From Inonotus obliquus (lineage: Eukaryota > Basidiomycota > Agaricomycetes > Hymenochaetales > Hymenochaetaceae), in contig JAJHTX010000004.1 in NCBI GenBank assembly GCA_032164295.1, positions 1,116,001 to 1,180,000 of the forward strand: a stretch of DNA of 64,000 nucleotides, read 5' to 3'. The position numbers and the translations under genes were made by a program. Numbering within the stretch: position 1 is the stretch's first letter; each line of letters starts with the position of its first letter. Shown here in pieces: positions 43,081 through 54,626 of this stretch. Under the pieces are notes generated by a model, which was not told where the DNA came from, ran no database searches, and worked only from the letters and a program-made list of their open reading frames with translations.

Positions 43081-44108
43081 GGTTAGTGGAAAGTTGGGTT
43101 CATTAGTGGGTACCTGTGACGTAGACAGTAAGCCTTCTGGTCCTGATGATCAACTCGGTCACTGACTTCTTGCTAGATGCTGTACTTTACCTCGGCAGTA
43201 ATTCATCTATCGTACATCACCGTTATATGTTGATTACCGTAACCAAGATCGTCTAAGCTAGCGGGAAGTCTGTCATAAAGGAGACACAAGATACTCAGCA
43301 AGATCGACTGAGTTGAAGTCGTCAGATTTCGTGGTGCTCATTTGAGTCATCTACGACCAATCCCTTAAGGATCATCGGTCTATGGTTATGCCCACCAATA
43401 GGAATTTTGAGCAAGGGCGTATGCTTCTTTTGTGCGACCATCGCATCACTCGTGCATGGTTTGATATTGCCTTGTGCTACCCTTTCAATTTGGATCATCT
43501 GGTACGTGTTGTCCCCTCGATTGATCCTACCAGATCCACAGGTGACGTCCGAAGCTGTTGCAGGCAGAATAGGCATGGCAGCATGACTATAATCCAATTG
43601 CCAAACCGTCTCCGAACGAAGTCGCGTTATTTCTCCGAGCCACTTCGCAGACATTGCCGTAAGTGTGCCCGACTGATCGTGGGACCACCTCGCTCGCTTC
43701 GCTGTTTTGTTTCCGGCGTGGGCTCTAGGCGTTAATTAACGACAACCCTTTGTTAGGTCAGAAGGTCAGTTTTATCAAAACGCCAGTACCTGCGATACAT
43801 CGGATCGGCTCCGAAGCTATCTGCGGAAGTACTTTCACGCTTGTTTAGGTCTTCTTCCGAGTCCGCCGTATCGCACCTCAGGGATGCACCCGCGTGCGCG
43901 AAGCGCATCGTGTGGCGCACGGGCGTCGCCCCTTCTCTTCATTCATTTTGGGTCTATCACAGCGGCTATAGAAGACGGTCTATAAGAGCTGGTTACATGG
44001 TGACTCCGGTCAACGGCCCTACCCAGAAGTCACTGATTATCTCTGCTTACCCCGTAACGGGAACCTTTTGTGCTTTGCACAGCAAACTTGTACCCCTGAA
44101 CTCTGAAA
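43081..44108. other. intergenic, 1.0 kb
   Basis: No gene recognised. Two overlapping frames of about 110 codons on opposite strands (43322-43735) have no domain or splice logic. Locally GC-rich around 43860-43930. Confidence 0.45.
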
Positions 44109-45887
44109 ATGCCCTCCGTATCTTCTCCGATCGATCCTGACTCTTCTCCAATTGAACTCATCATCGTTGGATGCGGTTTTGCCGGCCTTGCTTGCGCCAT
44201 TGAGTCTAGGCGCAAGGGACACAAGGTTATTCTGTTAGAGAAGCACTCTTCAGTGGAGAGACTCGGTAAGTACTGCGCTTGCTGATCACTACTTGCTAGA
44301 ACCTGAATGTTATTCCATATACAGGCGATGTAAGATATCAGCAATGTCATTCCAATTCACCGCCTCAAGATGATCTATTAGGTTATTTCATTCGCCACAA
44401 ACACGGGTCGCCTATTCGAGAAATGGGGCTTGCAAGAGCAGTGCGTAGTTGGCTCATCTTTCCTATCGCAGTGCTCCATCAAACAACTATTCGAATAGAC
44501 TGATGGAAGTATGCGCGCAACATCCACATATAACAATGCATAACTATTGCGGGAAAGTGATCACTGTCCAGCAACTCCCACAACATCTCTATGGTTCTAA
44601 CCAATACAACGGTCGCCGTGGGGAGATTCACCAAATCCTACTCAAGTATGTCAGGAAAATCGGAGCTGATATTCGTTTCAGCCAGGATGTCACTGCGTAC
44701 TGGGAGGATGTGGAAAGAGGGAAGGCTGGTGTTGTCGTGAATGGACAAAAAATCGAAGGGGATGTTGTAGTCGCAGCGGATGGGGCTAGAAGTCTCGCTA
44801 GGAGACTCGTACTTGTCAGTAGCGTTTTATTCGAGTCTGCCCAAAAAGGTCGCAAGCTCAGAGTTACGTAAAGGGCTGCGAAGACGATGCGAAGCCATCT
44901 GGTTACGCTGTCTATAGGGCGTGGTTTAACTCGAAGGAGCAGGGTGTCCATAAAGACCCATTGACGAGCATGTTTTATAGGGAAGGGGGTGACTTCCATG
45001 GTTGGGTTGGTAGGTCAACTTTCTCTAGGTTGTTTGCATTGCGACTGATGAACGTCTTCAAGGCAAGGACGTTCATATGCTGGCGATGACGTTCAAGGAC
45101 GGGAACGAGTTTTGTTGGGTCCTAACTCACAAGTAAGTCTTTCCATAACGCAATGAAAGGCTATGGCAATGTAAGCTCACCCTGCTCTATTAAAGAGATG
45201 ATAAAGATATAAAGGAGTCATGGCACCTTCCAGGAAAGATCTCAGAAGCTGCTTCTTACGTGAAGGGCTGGGACCCACGGTGTAAAGCAATAATTGAAAA
45301 GGCGCCTTCGTGCGTGGACTGGAAACTCGTCTATCGTGATCCTCTTTCTACTTGGGTCAGTGAAGGGGGGAGAACTGTCGTGATCGGCGATGCTGCACAT
45401 ACTTTCTTGCCGTTGGTTATCAATTTACCCTCCTTTGAGATTGCGCTTTTCCCTGACGGTATCCATATGGCCAGGACTAGTATCCAAGGAGCTTCGCAAG
45501 GAGTGGAGGACGGTGTTGCGCTTGCTACTGTCCTGGAGCGTGCGGGTAAGAGGAACGCACCTCTAGCACTGAAAGTGTTCGAACACATCAGGTAAGCAAT
45601 TCCGCACCGAACGCAGACACAAATTGGCTTTTCTAACAATTTAATGTAGATACGACCGTGTCCGCAGAGCACAACTCCAAGGCATATCAACACGCGACAA
45701 CTTCCACAAAACTCCCGATGCACGAAAGGAAGATGAAGAAGTTGAACTACCCTTTCCGGAATGGTTACTGAATTTTGACGCAGAGCAGAATGCTAAAGAT
45801 CTATATGATGAGGTGGCTGCTTGCATATTGACTGAGGGATACGAACCTCCTTCGAGGCGGATCTTGCCTTGCTGCAGGAGTGTCTGA
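44109..45887 (+). CDS. FAD-dependent monooxygenase (salicylate hydroxylase-like)
   Basis: Class A flavoprotein monooxygenase using NAD(P)H and O2 to hydroxylate an aromatic ring; about 437 residues. Nine exons: 44109-44265, 44335-44339, 44382-44440, 44499-44814, 44874-45009, 45063-45132, 45196-45411, 45475-45591, 45650-45887. Motifs: IELIIVGCGFAGLACAIESR (GxGxxG FAD site), RLGDVISFATNTGRLFEKWG, YNGRRGEIHQILLKYV (NADPH/FAD region), DVVVAADGARSLAR (DG motif) and VVIGDAAHTFLPTSIQGASQ (GD motif binding FAD ribityl). Exon 2 is only 5 nt (codons completing G-D) and is required to join L to VISFATN in frame. Placed tail-to-tail, 94 bp from the aldehyde dehydrogenase. Likely substrates are phenolic acids such as salicylate, by family only. 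Confidence 0.9.
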
Positions 45888-45981
45888 GATGTATTTATGT
45901 CAGTATGTAATAGATTCCTTCTCTAGTGATTTGTTTCAGATATCTGGAATACGTATGTAATTTATTACATGGATGGATTCT

Positions 45982-48093
45982 TCAACCGTATCGTTTGACG
46001 CTCTCTTCTTCTGCGAACCAATCCCCTGCCGCTCTTGAGTCCTCTGCGTTCGCGATGTTGACTATGATTGATTTACTTTGAGTGTCTAAGTGGTTATTAG
46101 TATCAATGTCAACATATTAGGACATGAGAGGAAAAGGGAAGACTAACAGGACTCATATGCTTCAATTCCGTTTTCTCTTCCTACACCACTTTCCTTCATC
46201 CCACCCCTATGATATCAATTTCGTGTCAGAATCTTGGAATTTGAGCAACGGAAGCTGAAAATACCAACCATGGTGAGCTAGGGTCATTCCTATGATGCGT
46301 GTTCACCCAGACAAGTCCTGCTACTATTTCTCCGGCTATTCGATGCGCTCGTGATAAGTCGGACGTCCAAACACCCGCCCCGAGTCCGTATTTGCTATCA
46401 TTAGCGAGCTGGATGGCTTCTTCCTCTGTCTTAAGGATAAGACTCGATGTCAGCATCCACACTTAGATCTTGATTTGGACGGGATATCAACGCACTTGAA
46501 ATTTCTTAACGACAATAACAGGCCCGAATACTTCTTCCCGCCATAGTCCGTCTGTAGTTTCGATACCGGTGATTATAGTTGGTGCGAAGAAACTGCCTTT
46601 CGATAGATCGAAGTCGTCTAGAGGTGACAGCCCTTGCATTCGTTCTCCGCCTAATAGGATGGTTCCTGAGGTGCGGTTGACCATATCGGATATTCTTTGG
46701 AGATGTCGAGACGAAATGACCGTTCCCATACTCGACTTTGGATTAAGAGCTGAAATGTAAACATAAGCCTACTTTGTCCGACACAAGTATGTACTTGAGG
46801 AGGATTCTTACGATTCCCTATTCTTCGAGTAATGGATCTAGTCTTCTCCAAAAGCGCCGACATAAATTTGTCATATATGTTAGCATGCACAATTATACGA
46901 GCTCCCGAGACACATGTTTGTCCGGAAGCCACAAAGGCAGCGAATGCCGTCCCGTTCACGGCCATATCCAAGTCCGCATCGTCGAAAATCACGATCGGAG
47001 CCTGTTAGAGCTCAGATGAAAAACAAAAACAGAAACGAAGCTTGCAGAGCATACTTTCCCGCCAAGTTCCGCAGTGTAGTATGCGAGATTCGAAGATACT
47101 ATACTTCCGAGCTCCCGACCCGTTTTCGTACCAGCCTGGATCATTATTGAATAGAAGAACAATAACACCGCTGATTACTTACCGTAATGTCGACCTTTGA
47201 AATCAAGGGGTTGGAGCATAATGCTTTACCGGTGGTGTGTCCGTAACCGGGCAAGATAGTGAGGACTCCGTCGGGTACTAAGCGTTATTTTGTGAGTCGC
47301 GTTTGAGCAGCAAAACGCTTGCAAGTCATACTTCCAATATCGCTCGCCAACTGGGCGAACTCTAAGACAGAGATCGGTGCCAGCTACATAAGGATGGATG
47401 AGACTCTCGCTAATGGAGCAGGCATGCGGATTTTACCTCAGACGGTTTGACTATCACACTATTGCCCGCCGCAAGCGCAGGTGCAATCTTCTTTACTGCA
47501 ATCAGAAGCGGATGGTTGAACGGCTACAACGATGTATCAGCGTCAGTAGTAGTATGCATTTCTTCAACGAAAATTACCGCACAGTAATCTGGGCAACGAC
47601 CCCCAAAGGCACCCGAGTGACGTAGTTCAGCATCTGCCCTCGTGTGGGTGCTAGAAAGTCTTGCCGTGTCCTTAATAACGCAGCATAATAGTCACTAGAG
47701 AGGCGCGAAGCTCAGCTCGTGAAAGCGGGATGACCATTACTATGAAGAACGAACAGCCATTCCGGAAGTCGACTGACTTGCGCTGTCATCTCGCGAATAG
47801 CCCGTCCAGTTTGTAGGGATTCGATATGTACGAAATCAGACATTTTTTCCTCGAGAACTCGCGCAAGACGTGATAGTATCGTTGAGCGTTCATGGGCAGG
47901 TTTGCGCGACCACACTCCAGAGCAGAATGCCTCATGCGCGTTTCTGACTGCATTATCAACCGCTTCATTCGAGCTAGACGCGATGCTTTGGAGGCAACGG
48001 TAAATAATAAATATCCCAGGCAGGGAGCAGGAATTGACGACTAGGCCTTACGAGCAGATTTCATCTCCGTTCGCGGGGTTGACAACAGTTATC
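45982..48093 (-). CDS. NAD-dependent aldehyde dehydrogenase (5' end unresolved)
   Basis: ALDH-superfamily enzyme oxidising an aldehyde to an acid. Exons read: 48052-48093, 47755-47985, 47583-47694, 47437-47523, 47332-47383, 47183-47277, 47055-47135, 46812-47001, 46496-46749, 46269-46429, 46148-46206, 45982-46085, giving about 490 residues without the first exon. Motifs: [63 protein letters not shown] (catalytic Glu), [16 protein letters not shown] (catalytic Cys), [23 protein letters not shown] and [16 protein letters not shown]. The initiator exon must lie at about 48094-48239 but no frame there gives a convincing ATG with splice sites. The sequence is closest to fungal enzymes often labelled betaine or aromatic aldehyde dehydrogenases; the neighbour monooxygenase suggests an aromatic pathway (inference). 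Confidence 0.88.
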
Positions 48094-48239
48094 CTACTTA
48101 GCAGCAGTACAGTTGTCAGCCAACCCTCTAACTTTTGTATGTACAAGTCCTGCGAACCTCTCGCGGTCCGAGTTGAGCTTCTCGTATCTCAGGTTGCCCC
48201 TAAGATGAGGACCGTAGAAATTCCTCTAATTGCAAACAT

Positions 48240-48886
48240 AAGAAGGACAAAAATACTATCTGATTAAGTGACTGACAATTTTTACCGCAAGGGCCCTTGT
48301 CGGTCTCATGAAGTGCTGCAGAAAGTCCAAAAGCCAAAAGAAAGAAAAAGTATGAGTTTCGATCGCGCCTATGGCACGTGCACACACCACATTCTTTTGT
48401 TTACAACACATTTCTGCAATAAAACCAAGATAAAACCAAGCAAATACAAGCGCAGACAACCTAAACTATGTAGCTTGTGTCTTTTAGTGTAATAAGCAAC
48501 AAAGTCAGGACTGGGTATTCCCATAAGGTTGACAGGAGGCGCGACGACAAAAATGAGAAGGGTATACAAAAAAGAAAACACCAAGAGCAGGAGCAGGAGT
48601 GCCCAGGATATTGGTGGACACTTTGTTGACATATTTCCTGAATGTCTGCACCAAAATTACCGAATGGAGCATGGCGGGGAAATCAAAACATGCACGCTGT
48701 GAGTACAGAACACCACGCTCCACCAGGGAAACGCATAGGCCAGGAAGAATGCAACTGAGAAACAACAAGGGGATGACGGAATTTAAGTTAAGCTGTGTTA
48801 GCACAAAGGATAACAGGTCAATGATTTTACCGTACTACAAAATGAAAGTTCTCGCTCACCCTTAGTTACAAATAAAAATATCCCAA
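48240..48886. other. intergenic, 0.65 kb
   Basis: Overlapping minus-strand frames (48256-48804) encode hydrophobic sequence without start or splice support; probably the 3' UTR of the mucin-like gene and the upstream part of the aldehyde dehydrogenase gene. No gene called. Confidence 0.4.
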
Positions 48887-50150
48887 TTAATAAGATGTGC
48901 CGGGTACACGGATTGCAGAAGCATAGTACTGGCCGTTTTGTCCATTATGGCTGGGGACGATATGCATGGACTGATTCTCATCTACAGCGGGCTCCGCATA
49001 TGTCGCGTCTGTGTCCCAACTTAACTCCTGACGCAGGCCAGAGCTTTGCATGGGGGGCTTGCGTTGCTCCGCAGCAGATCTGAAGGCCCCATAACCCGCA
49101 TGATTGCTGGCGACAGATGTTCGGTCTGCAGCAGTCGCCGGCAAGCCGAAACCGTAATCAACATGACTATACTCGCCTGCGTGGGACACTGCATTTGCGG
49201 ACAGGCTAGTCATATCAGATGCGAAGTAGTCGTCGTTGCCGCTGGACGATCCGCCGAGGGCATTACCGGATTGCCTATACTCCGTATCAAAAATATCAAG
49301 GTCTTCACTTCGCTTCTTCTTCCGAACGAGGAGGACAGCTGCGCAGACTGCCCCAATGACTACAATACCGAGAGCCGTAAACGTTCCAGCCATAGCACCC
49401 CTGTTTGATAGGAATCCGCTGGCTGATGCTGACTCTGTGCTGGTAGCCGCGGCAATTGTCTCCACGGAAGAACTTGTTGAAGTACTGCTTGTGAGTCTGG
49501 GAGAACCAGCAACAACAACTGCGGTGGCGGTGGAACCAGGAATCGTTGTGACCGGGGTCGATCTTGAGGTTGGTAAAGAGGTCGTGCTTAGTCTAAGCAG
49601 AGTTTCATAAACTACTCGGGCAAAAACTCGACAGACGCTAGAAAATCACGTACAAAGTTTCCGAGCTAGTCGAGATGATCTCGCTGGTCGTAGGAGGTAA
49701 CTCGCTTGTGAAAGTTGACGTGCTCTCCGATTCCGAAGAACTCGTGCTTTCCGTCGAGAAAGTACTTTCCGAGGTGCTCGTTGTCGTGAGAGAGGTCGTC
49801 GTGAGAGAGCTTGTAGTATCCGAAAGGGACTGCGAGGTCGACGTAGTAGTATCGGTTGTAGACTCTGTGCTAGTGGAGGTAATCGAGTCTGTCACGGACG
49901 ATGTATCATTGGGCGGTTCATCATCATCATCACGTCCTCCACCTCCGCCGACGCCCCCGCCTGGTAAGCCCGGTGGGGGACCCTGTCGAACAGCGATGGA
50001 GCGCTTTGCTGCAATTTGTCGGGAATGACGTGCAGCGAGATGATCAGACGAGCCGAAAGCAGAGGCCTGAGCGGGGAAACCGAGAAACGAAAGTATTATC
50101 AGGACGAAGAGCGGAAGGATCGTAAAGATGCGTCCCAATGGATGGTGCAT
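48887..50150 (-). CDS. mucin-like Ser/Thr-rich single-pass membrane protein
   Basis: Two exons (49654-50150 and 48887-49592), 400 residues. Signal peptide (MHHPLGRIFTILPLFVLIIL...), then a basic/Gly-rich segment (PPPGLPGGGVGGGGGRDDDD), a ~130-residue Ser/Thr stalk (TTSLTTTSTSESTFSTESTS and similar), one transmembrane helix (GTFTALGIVVIGAVCAAVLL) followed by a stop-transfer RKKKRS and a ~130-residue cytosolic tail with tyrosines and Asp/Ser patches. This is the layout of fungal cell-wall stress sensors (Wsc, Mid2, Msb2 types) and of other mucin-like surface proteins, but no WSC cysteine domain is present. The single 61-nt intron sits at the end of the stalk. Role in cell-wall sensing is inference. 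Confidence 0.75.
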
Positions 50151-51815
50151 CGTCGAGGACTAAGACAAAAGAATGGCTGAGCAGCACTGCTCGCGGTTGA
50201 GGATGAAGGCGAAGACGAGAAGGGATATCAAGCGACGGGAGAGTGCGATGAGAACTCGTCCCGTCATTTTGATGGTTGCTTCGCACAAGATTCAGACGCG
50301 TGGGATAACATTGCCATTCCGGCCTGTCCCGGTTGAACCACGGCAAGCGGCTTGAATGTAGCTCTAATTGGCAATCCTCGTATTTGAGCAACGAAAGCAA
50401 TACTAAAGAGTACCATATCTCCGGCATACACGTTCTCTGGGCCAGCTTGTTCGTCTCTATTTTGTCAATGTCGTCACGGACATACTGGTTGTTCTATCCT
50501 TTGTCGAGTATCTCCTTTTCGGCACTCCGAACGCATCAGTTCGTCTTGCTGCGCCCTACCTACTGGTGTCCAGAGAAGCGACATAGACGAAACTGTATGG
50601 AGAAAAAGGTCTTCCATCCAACGTGTATCGATGAATGTGGTGGTCCACTTCGTAGGAGCTGGCATATATACTCTCGACTTTGCAGTGCAAGCAGCTGACC
50701 GGGCCATCCTTGCAACTGCAAATTGTGGAGTGCCTGGATCTTTTCATCCAGCTCGATACAAGTTGTCTAGGGCCTCAATCCCACCGTATCCATTTCTTCT
50801 TGCTCACTCGTAACCACTCGAATAGAGACGTGCTAGTAGCTGCTACTGGTTAGTTGCTGTTCTGTTAATGAACAGTGCCGAGTAAGTAAGAGGGTAAGCC
50901 GATGGATTTCAGTATTTGAATTGGGACTGAAATAGCTCTAAAGACGAACTCCGTCCCGGATGCTTTCGCAGGCTATGAAAAGAAGGTGTGTCTTTTACTA
51001 TTGCGGTCTTGTCCATGGCAAATGATTTACGCATCTCCTAGCAGAGCGGCATAAGCTCCGGTTCCTTGGATTTGCATCAATCTATGGGCAAAAGACTCCA
51101 ATTAGAATTCTCAGACAACTATGAACCTCCGCTGCTCGGAAGATAGGTTTCTTATCGGTGGACTCTGCCAATGCAAGCCAAGAAAGTGGCGAACGACGAT
51201 TAGTTATGCTACATGCGTGTGAGAAAAGTTCGGAGTGTACCTCCCTTTCTGTGATTTATTTTTGGAGTATGTCTCCTCATACTAGGTCATGCTCTGATGC
51301 TTAGTACATTGATGCAGGTTCACAGTCAGAGAATCTGATGTATATATTAGCCCGTCGCATTGCTGTGATAACAAAGCCAAGAGCTGCGGACTTGATACGG
51401 ACACCGGTATGCTTCTGTTTTTCTATACATATGAAGCGGCAACTATCTAACTGCCATTGCCCGTTCTCGCCATTTACGTACGTCTGGCAACAATACTGGC
51501 AAACCAAAGTTTAGTCCGATGGGGTCCGTCCGAAATTGCGGTACTTGTCACACGATGGTGTTCCGCATGGACAGGTTCCAATAGTGGAACTGTAATTGGG
51601 TCCCCAGTCTGATGCGCCGATATGTAGGCTATCGTGAATGCCGCTTACTGAAGGTATCCGTATGACGGAAAGGTGCAAGAATGATCACGAGCACCCTCTG
51701 ACTTCCATCTATATAGTTCGGGGGCTACGTGTGCCACAGGCAAGCATTTCGACATTAGCCACTTCTCGAAAGTGCCTTCTGGCTTGAGAATTCCCGTATT
51801 TACGACAATCTCCCG
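50151..51815. other. intergenic, 1.7 kb, largest gap
   Basis: No gene recognised on either strand. Frames at 50333-50813, 51301-51507 and 51645-51845 lack domains, and the last lies antisense to the transporter 5' end. It holds promoters of the divergent mucin-like and transporter genes; a non-coding RNA cannot be excluded by eye. Confidence 0.5.
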
Positions 51816-54404
51816 ATGTCTCCGCCCTCGCAAAAGGATGGGCACGAAGTCTTCACAGTAGAGGAAGTGGAGCTGATGAATGACGATCGCTCAGAGGGCT
51901 ATCGCAGAATGACACGGAGGATTCTTATGAAGCTTGACCTTCATATTCTCCCTCCCTTGGCACTGGTGAGCTAGCTAGACGTCTTGATTAATAATCACAT
52001 ATAAACCCTTCGACTCCATCGCAGTTGTGGCTAGCAAACTTTATTGATAGAACAAACATAGGGAATGCAAGGTGAGAGCTTATAACCGTCACAGGTGTCT
52101 TAAATTTACCTTACAACAGGATCGCAGGCTTAGAGACTGACACTCATCTTCACGGGAATCAGTTCAATGCAGCTTTAGCAGGTTCGTTATTCTTGTTTTA
52201 TGAGATTATCTGATTAATGGGATAGGAATGTAGTGTTTTACGCCACGTATGTGCTCTGAACATGACCTTCACTTTGTCTCTGACGTTCCTACAGCTACAT
52301 CGCATCGGAATTGCGTAAGTAACTAGCCCTCCATTTTGATCGTGGCTGAGCTTCTATATAATAGCATCTAACTGGATCCTGAAGCGCATGAAACCGAATC
52401 GCTGGCTTCCGTTCATTGTTACCGCATGGGGTGTGGTGACTACATTGAGCGGTCTAGTTCAGAACTTCGGTGGCCTTGTTGCCATTAGGCTAATGTTAGG
52501 TTTGTGTGAAGGTGGCTTGCTACCCGGAATTGTAAGTGAAAATGAAAGTCGATATCGGTCGACGCGCTGAATATCGTGTAGATCTTGTATCTCAGTACGA
52601 TCTACAAAAAACACGAACTGCAACTGAGGTTTGTGCTTGGCGCTTGACAAACATACCATATACTCACTTTCAGCAGAGTTGGTGTTTTCTATGCCTCCGG
52701 TCTGCTCACTTATTCCGAGCTGCGTAGTCGGTTATCTAATCTCGATTTTACTCAGCATCTCTATCCGGAGCTTTTGGAGGTAACGAGCACTGTTTGTTAG
52801 TCGAACTGGGCATCTCACATTCCACGTACAGGATTACTCGCTACCGCTATCATAAAAATGGATGGCGTGGGTGGCCTTGCGGGATGGCGTTGGATATTTA
52901 TACTCGAAGGACTGGCGACTATCCTATTTGGGATTTTCGCTGCCGTACTCCTTCCGGCTGATATCCAATCGAGCAGCTTTCTGACAGCAGAAGAAAAGGC
53001 CTTTGCCTGTAACTGTCCCCATTTTCCCTCCGTTGCCATTTTTAACATTTTCTGATAGTGCAGCGCTTCCGGGAAGGTAATGTAGCGGCTTCTCGTGTCC
53101 CGTTGTCCGAGGCCGCGCGGAAGATTCGGGAAGAGAAGAGCGAGATGCAGGATAACGGTAAACAGAGGTCCGGCCGTGCGAGTCAAGAGAATATCTTCCA
53201 GGAAGACGAGCCTTTTGAATGGGGTGAAGTTATTCGAGGTAAGCTATAATCAAGAGTCATGATGCTTTTATTGACTATTGCTTCTTAGGCTGTAAGGATA
53301 TCCAGACATGGTTAACAGGCATCGGCTACCTGGGCCTCATCGTCAGCCTGTATTCTTACTCGCTATTCCTGTATGTCCTTTTCCAACCCAAGTATCGCTG
53401 TCTGATAATCCAAAAATAGACCGACTATAATTACTGGGCTCGGATACTCTGGCGGATCCGCGCAGTTACACACGGTACCACCATACGTACCAGCGGTTGT
53501 TTTAACAGGTAACTTCTTTGATTCGCCAAACGTCGGGGTACTCATCATATTTATATGAAGTGTTCATTGCCTTTCTCGCGGACCGCTTGAAATGGAGGGG
53601 TCCATTCATCCTCATGTGTATGCCTATGACAATAGCAGGTAAACACTGATCTCTTGACGCTTACCGTGGGAGGGCTGAGATCTCTGGAATTACAGGCTAT
53701 ATTTTGGCTATCAGAGCTGAGACGAATGATGCCCGTTATGCAGCTGTTTTCCTCATGGCGGCAGGAGTGTGAGTACATCCGCTCTGTATCGCGGAGGGAT
53801 ATCCGGTTGTATACTATCCGATTGTCCTATCTTCAGGTACCCTTCTGCTCCTTGTATCTTATCTATCCTGCCAAATAACTCAAGTGGCCATTACAAAAAG
53901 GCCACGACAACGTATGTAATCTGGTCTCCTGTGTTCGCTCGTTTTAACAATTTTTTTCCAGGGCGCTGCAATTGATGATTGCAAATACGGGGTAACATCA
54001 GTTTACTGCATGTGGTATTGCGTGCTGATAAAATTTTCCAGTGGTTTCATTGCTACGTTCGCGTATACATCGGGTGGGTAGCCATAAATCCTCTATGAAC
54101 GCGCATGAGTGACATCCTTCTCCAGATCAAGCACCTCGGTATATTCGCGGGCACACTATAGCCCTAGCTTTTGTATGCGTAACATGGATCGCCGTTGCTG
54201 CTAATGTGTATGGTTCCAGTTATTTCTGTTGGGTGAAGCTCGAGACTGATCCTCTTTGACAGTGCATATTGTCTCTGGGAGAATAAGGCTCGCGCGGAAG
54301 GAAGGCGCCAGGGGAACATCGAGAAATATCAGGAGTTGTGGGATTCAGGGAAGACTCGTGCCCCAATTGGGGACCGCAGTCCAGAATTTCGATTTACTTT
54401 GTAA
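51816..54404 (+). CDS. MFS transporter, Dal5/Tna1 (anion:cation symporter) family
   Basis: Plasma-membrane permease of the family that takes up allantoate, nicotinate, biotin precursors and similar carboxylates. About 530 residues spread over 20 exons in 2.6 kb, several of them tiny (52234-52246, 13 nt; 52295-52314, 20 nt; 52677-52699, 23 nt; 52756-52779, 24 nt; about 30 nt near 53963 and 54043). Motifs: RILMKLDLHILPPLALLWL and NFIDRTNIGNARIAGLETD (TM1), YIASELPSNWILKRMKPNRW, WGVVTTLSGLVQNFGGLVAI, RLMLGLCEGGLLPGI, IYKKHELQLRVGVFYASASL, GGLAGWRWIFILEGLATIL, PPYVPAVVLT and a C-terminal WENKARAEGRRQGN. The order and spacing fit the Dal5 family throughout, which is what fixes the small exons. Substrate not predictable. 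Confidence 0.9.
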
Positions 54405-54626
54405 AGAGCCCCTGGAATCAATAGAATTGTTATGTCTTGAGAGAAACGGATTAAGAACGAATGAAAATCGTGTCTTTTCGTGAGAGTCGTGAGGTACAGA
54501 TACATGAGCTATGCGCTTATCCATACAGTGTAATTATCAGTAAAACAGATGAGCGAGTCTAGTGAGCACAACAATAAAATCAAAAGGAATAAATGAGATG
54601 CATCGAGGCAGGATTACGTCGTATTA

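Noticed and set aside
43322..43735. Overlapping 110- and 117-codon frames on both strands
   Set aside because: Neither resembles a known family and no splice structure extends them.
49675..50028. 117-codon plus-strand Val/Ser-rich frame
   Set aside because: Complement of the Ser/Thr stalk of the mucin-like gene.
50333..50813. Possible small genes in the 1.7-kb gap
   Set aside because: Frames on both strands overlap, none has a domain, and starts and stops look random.
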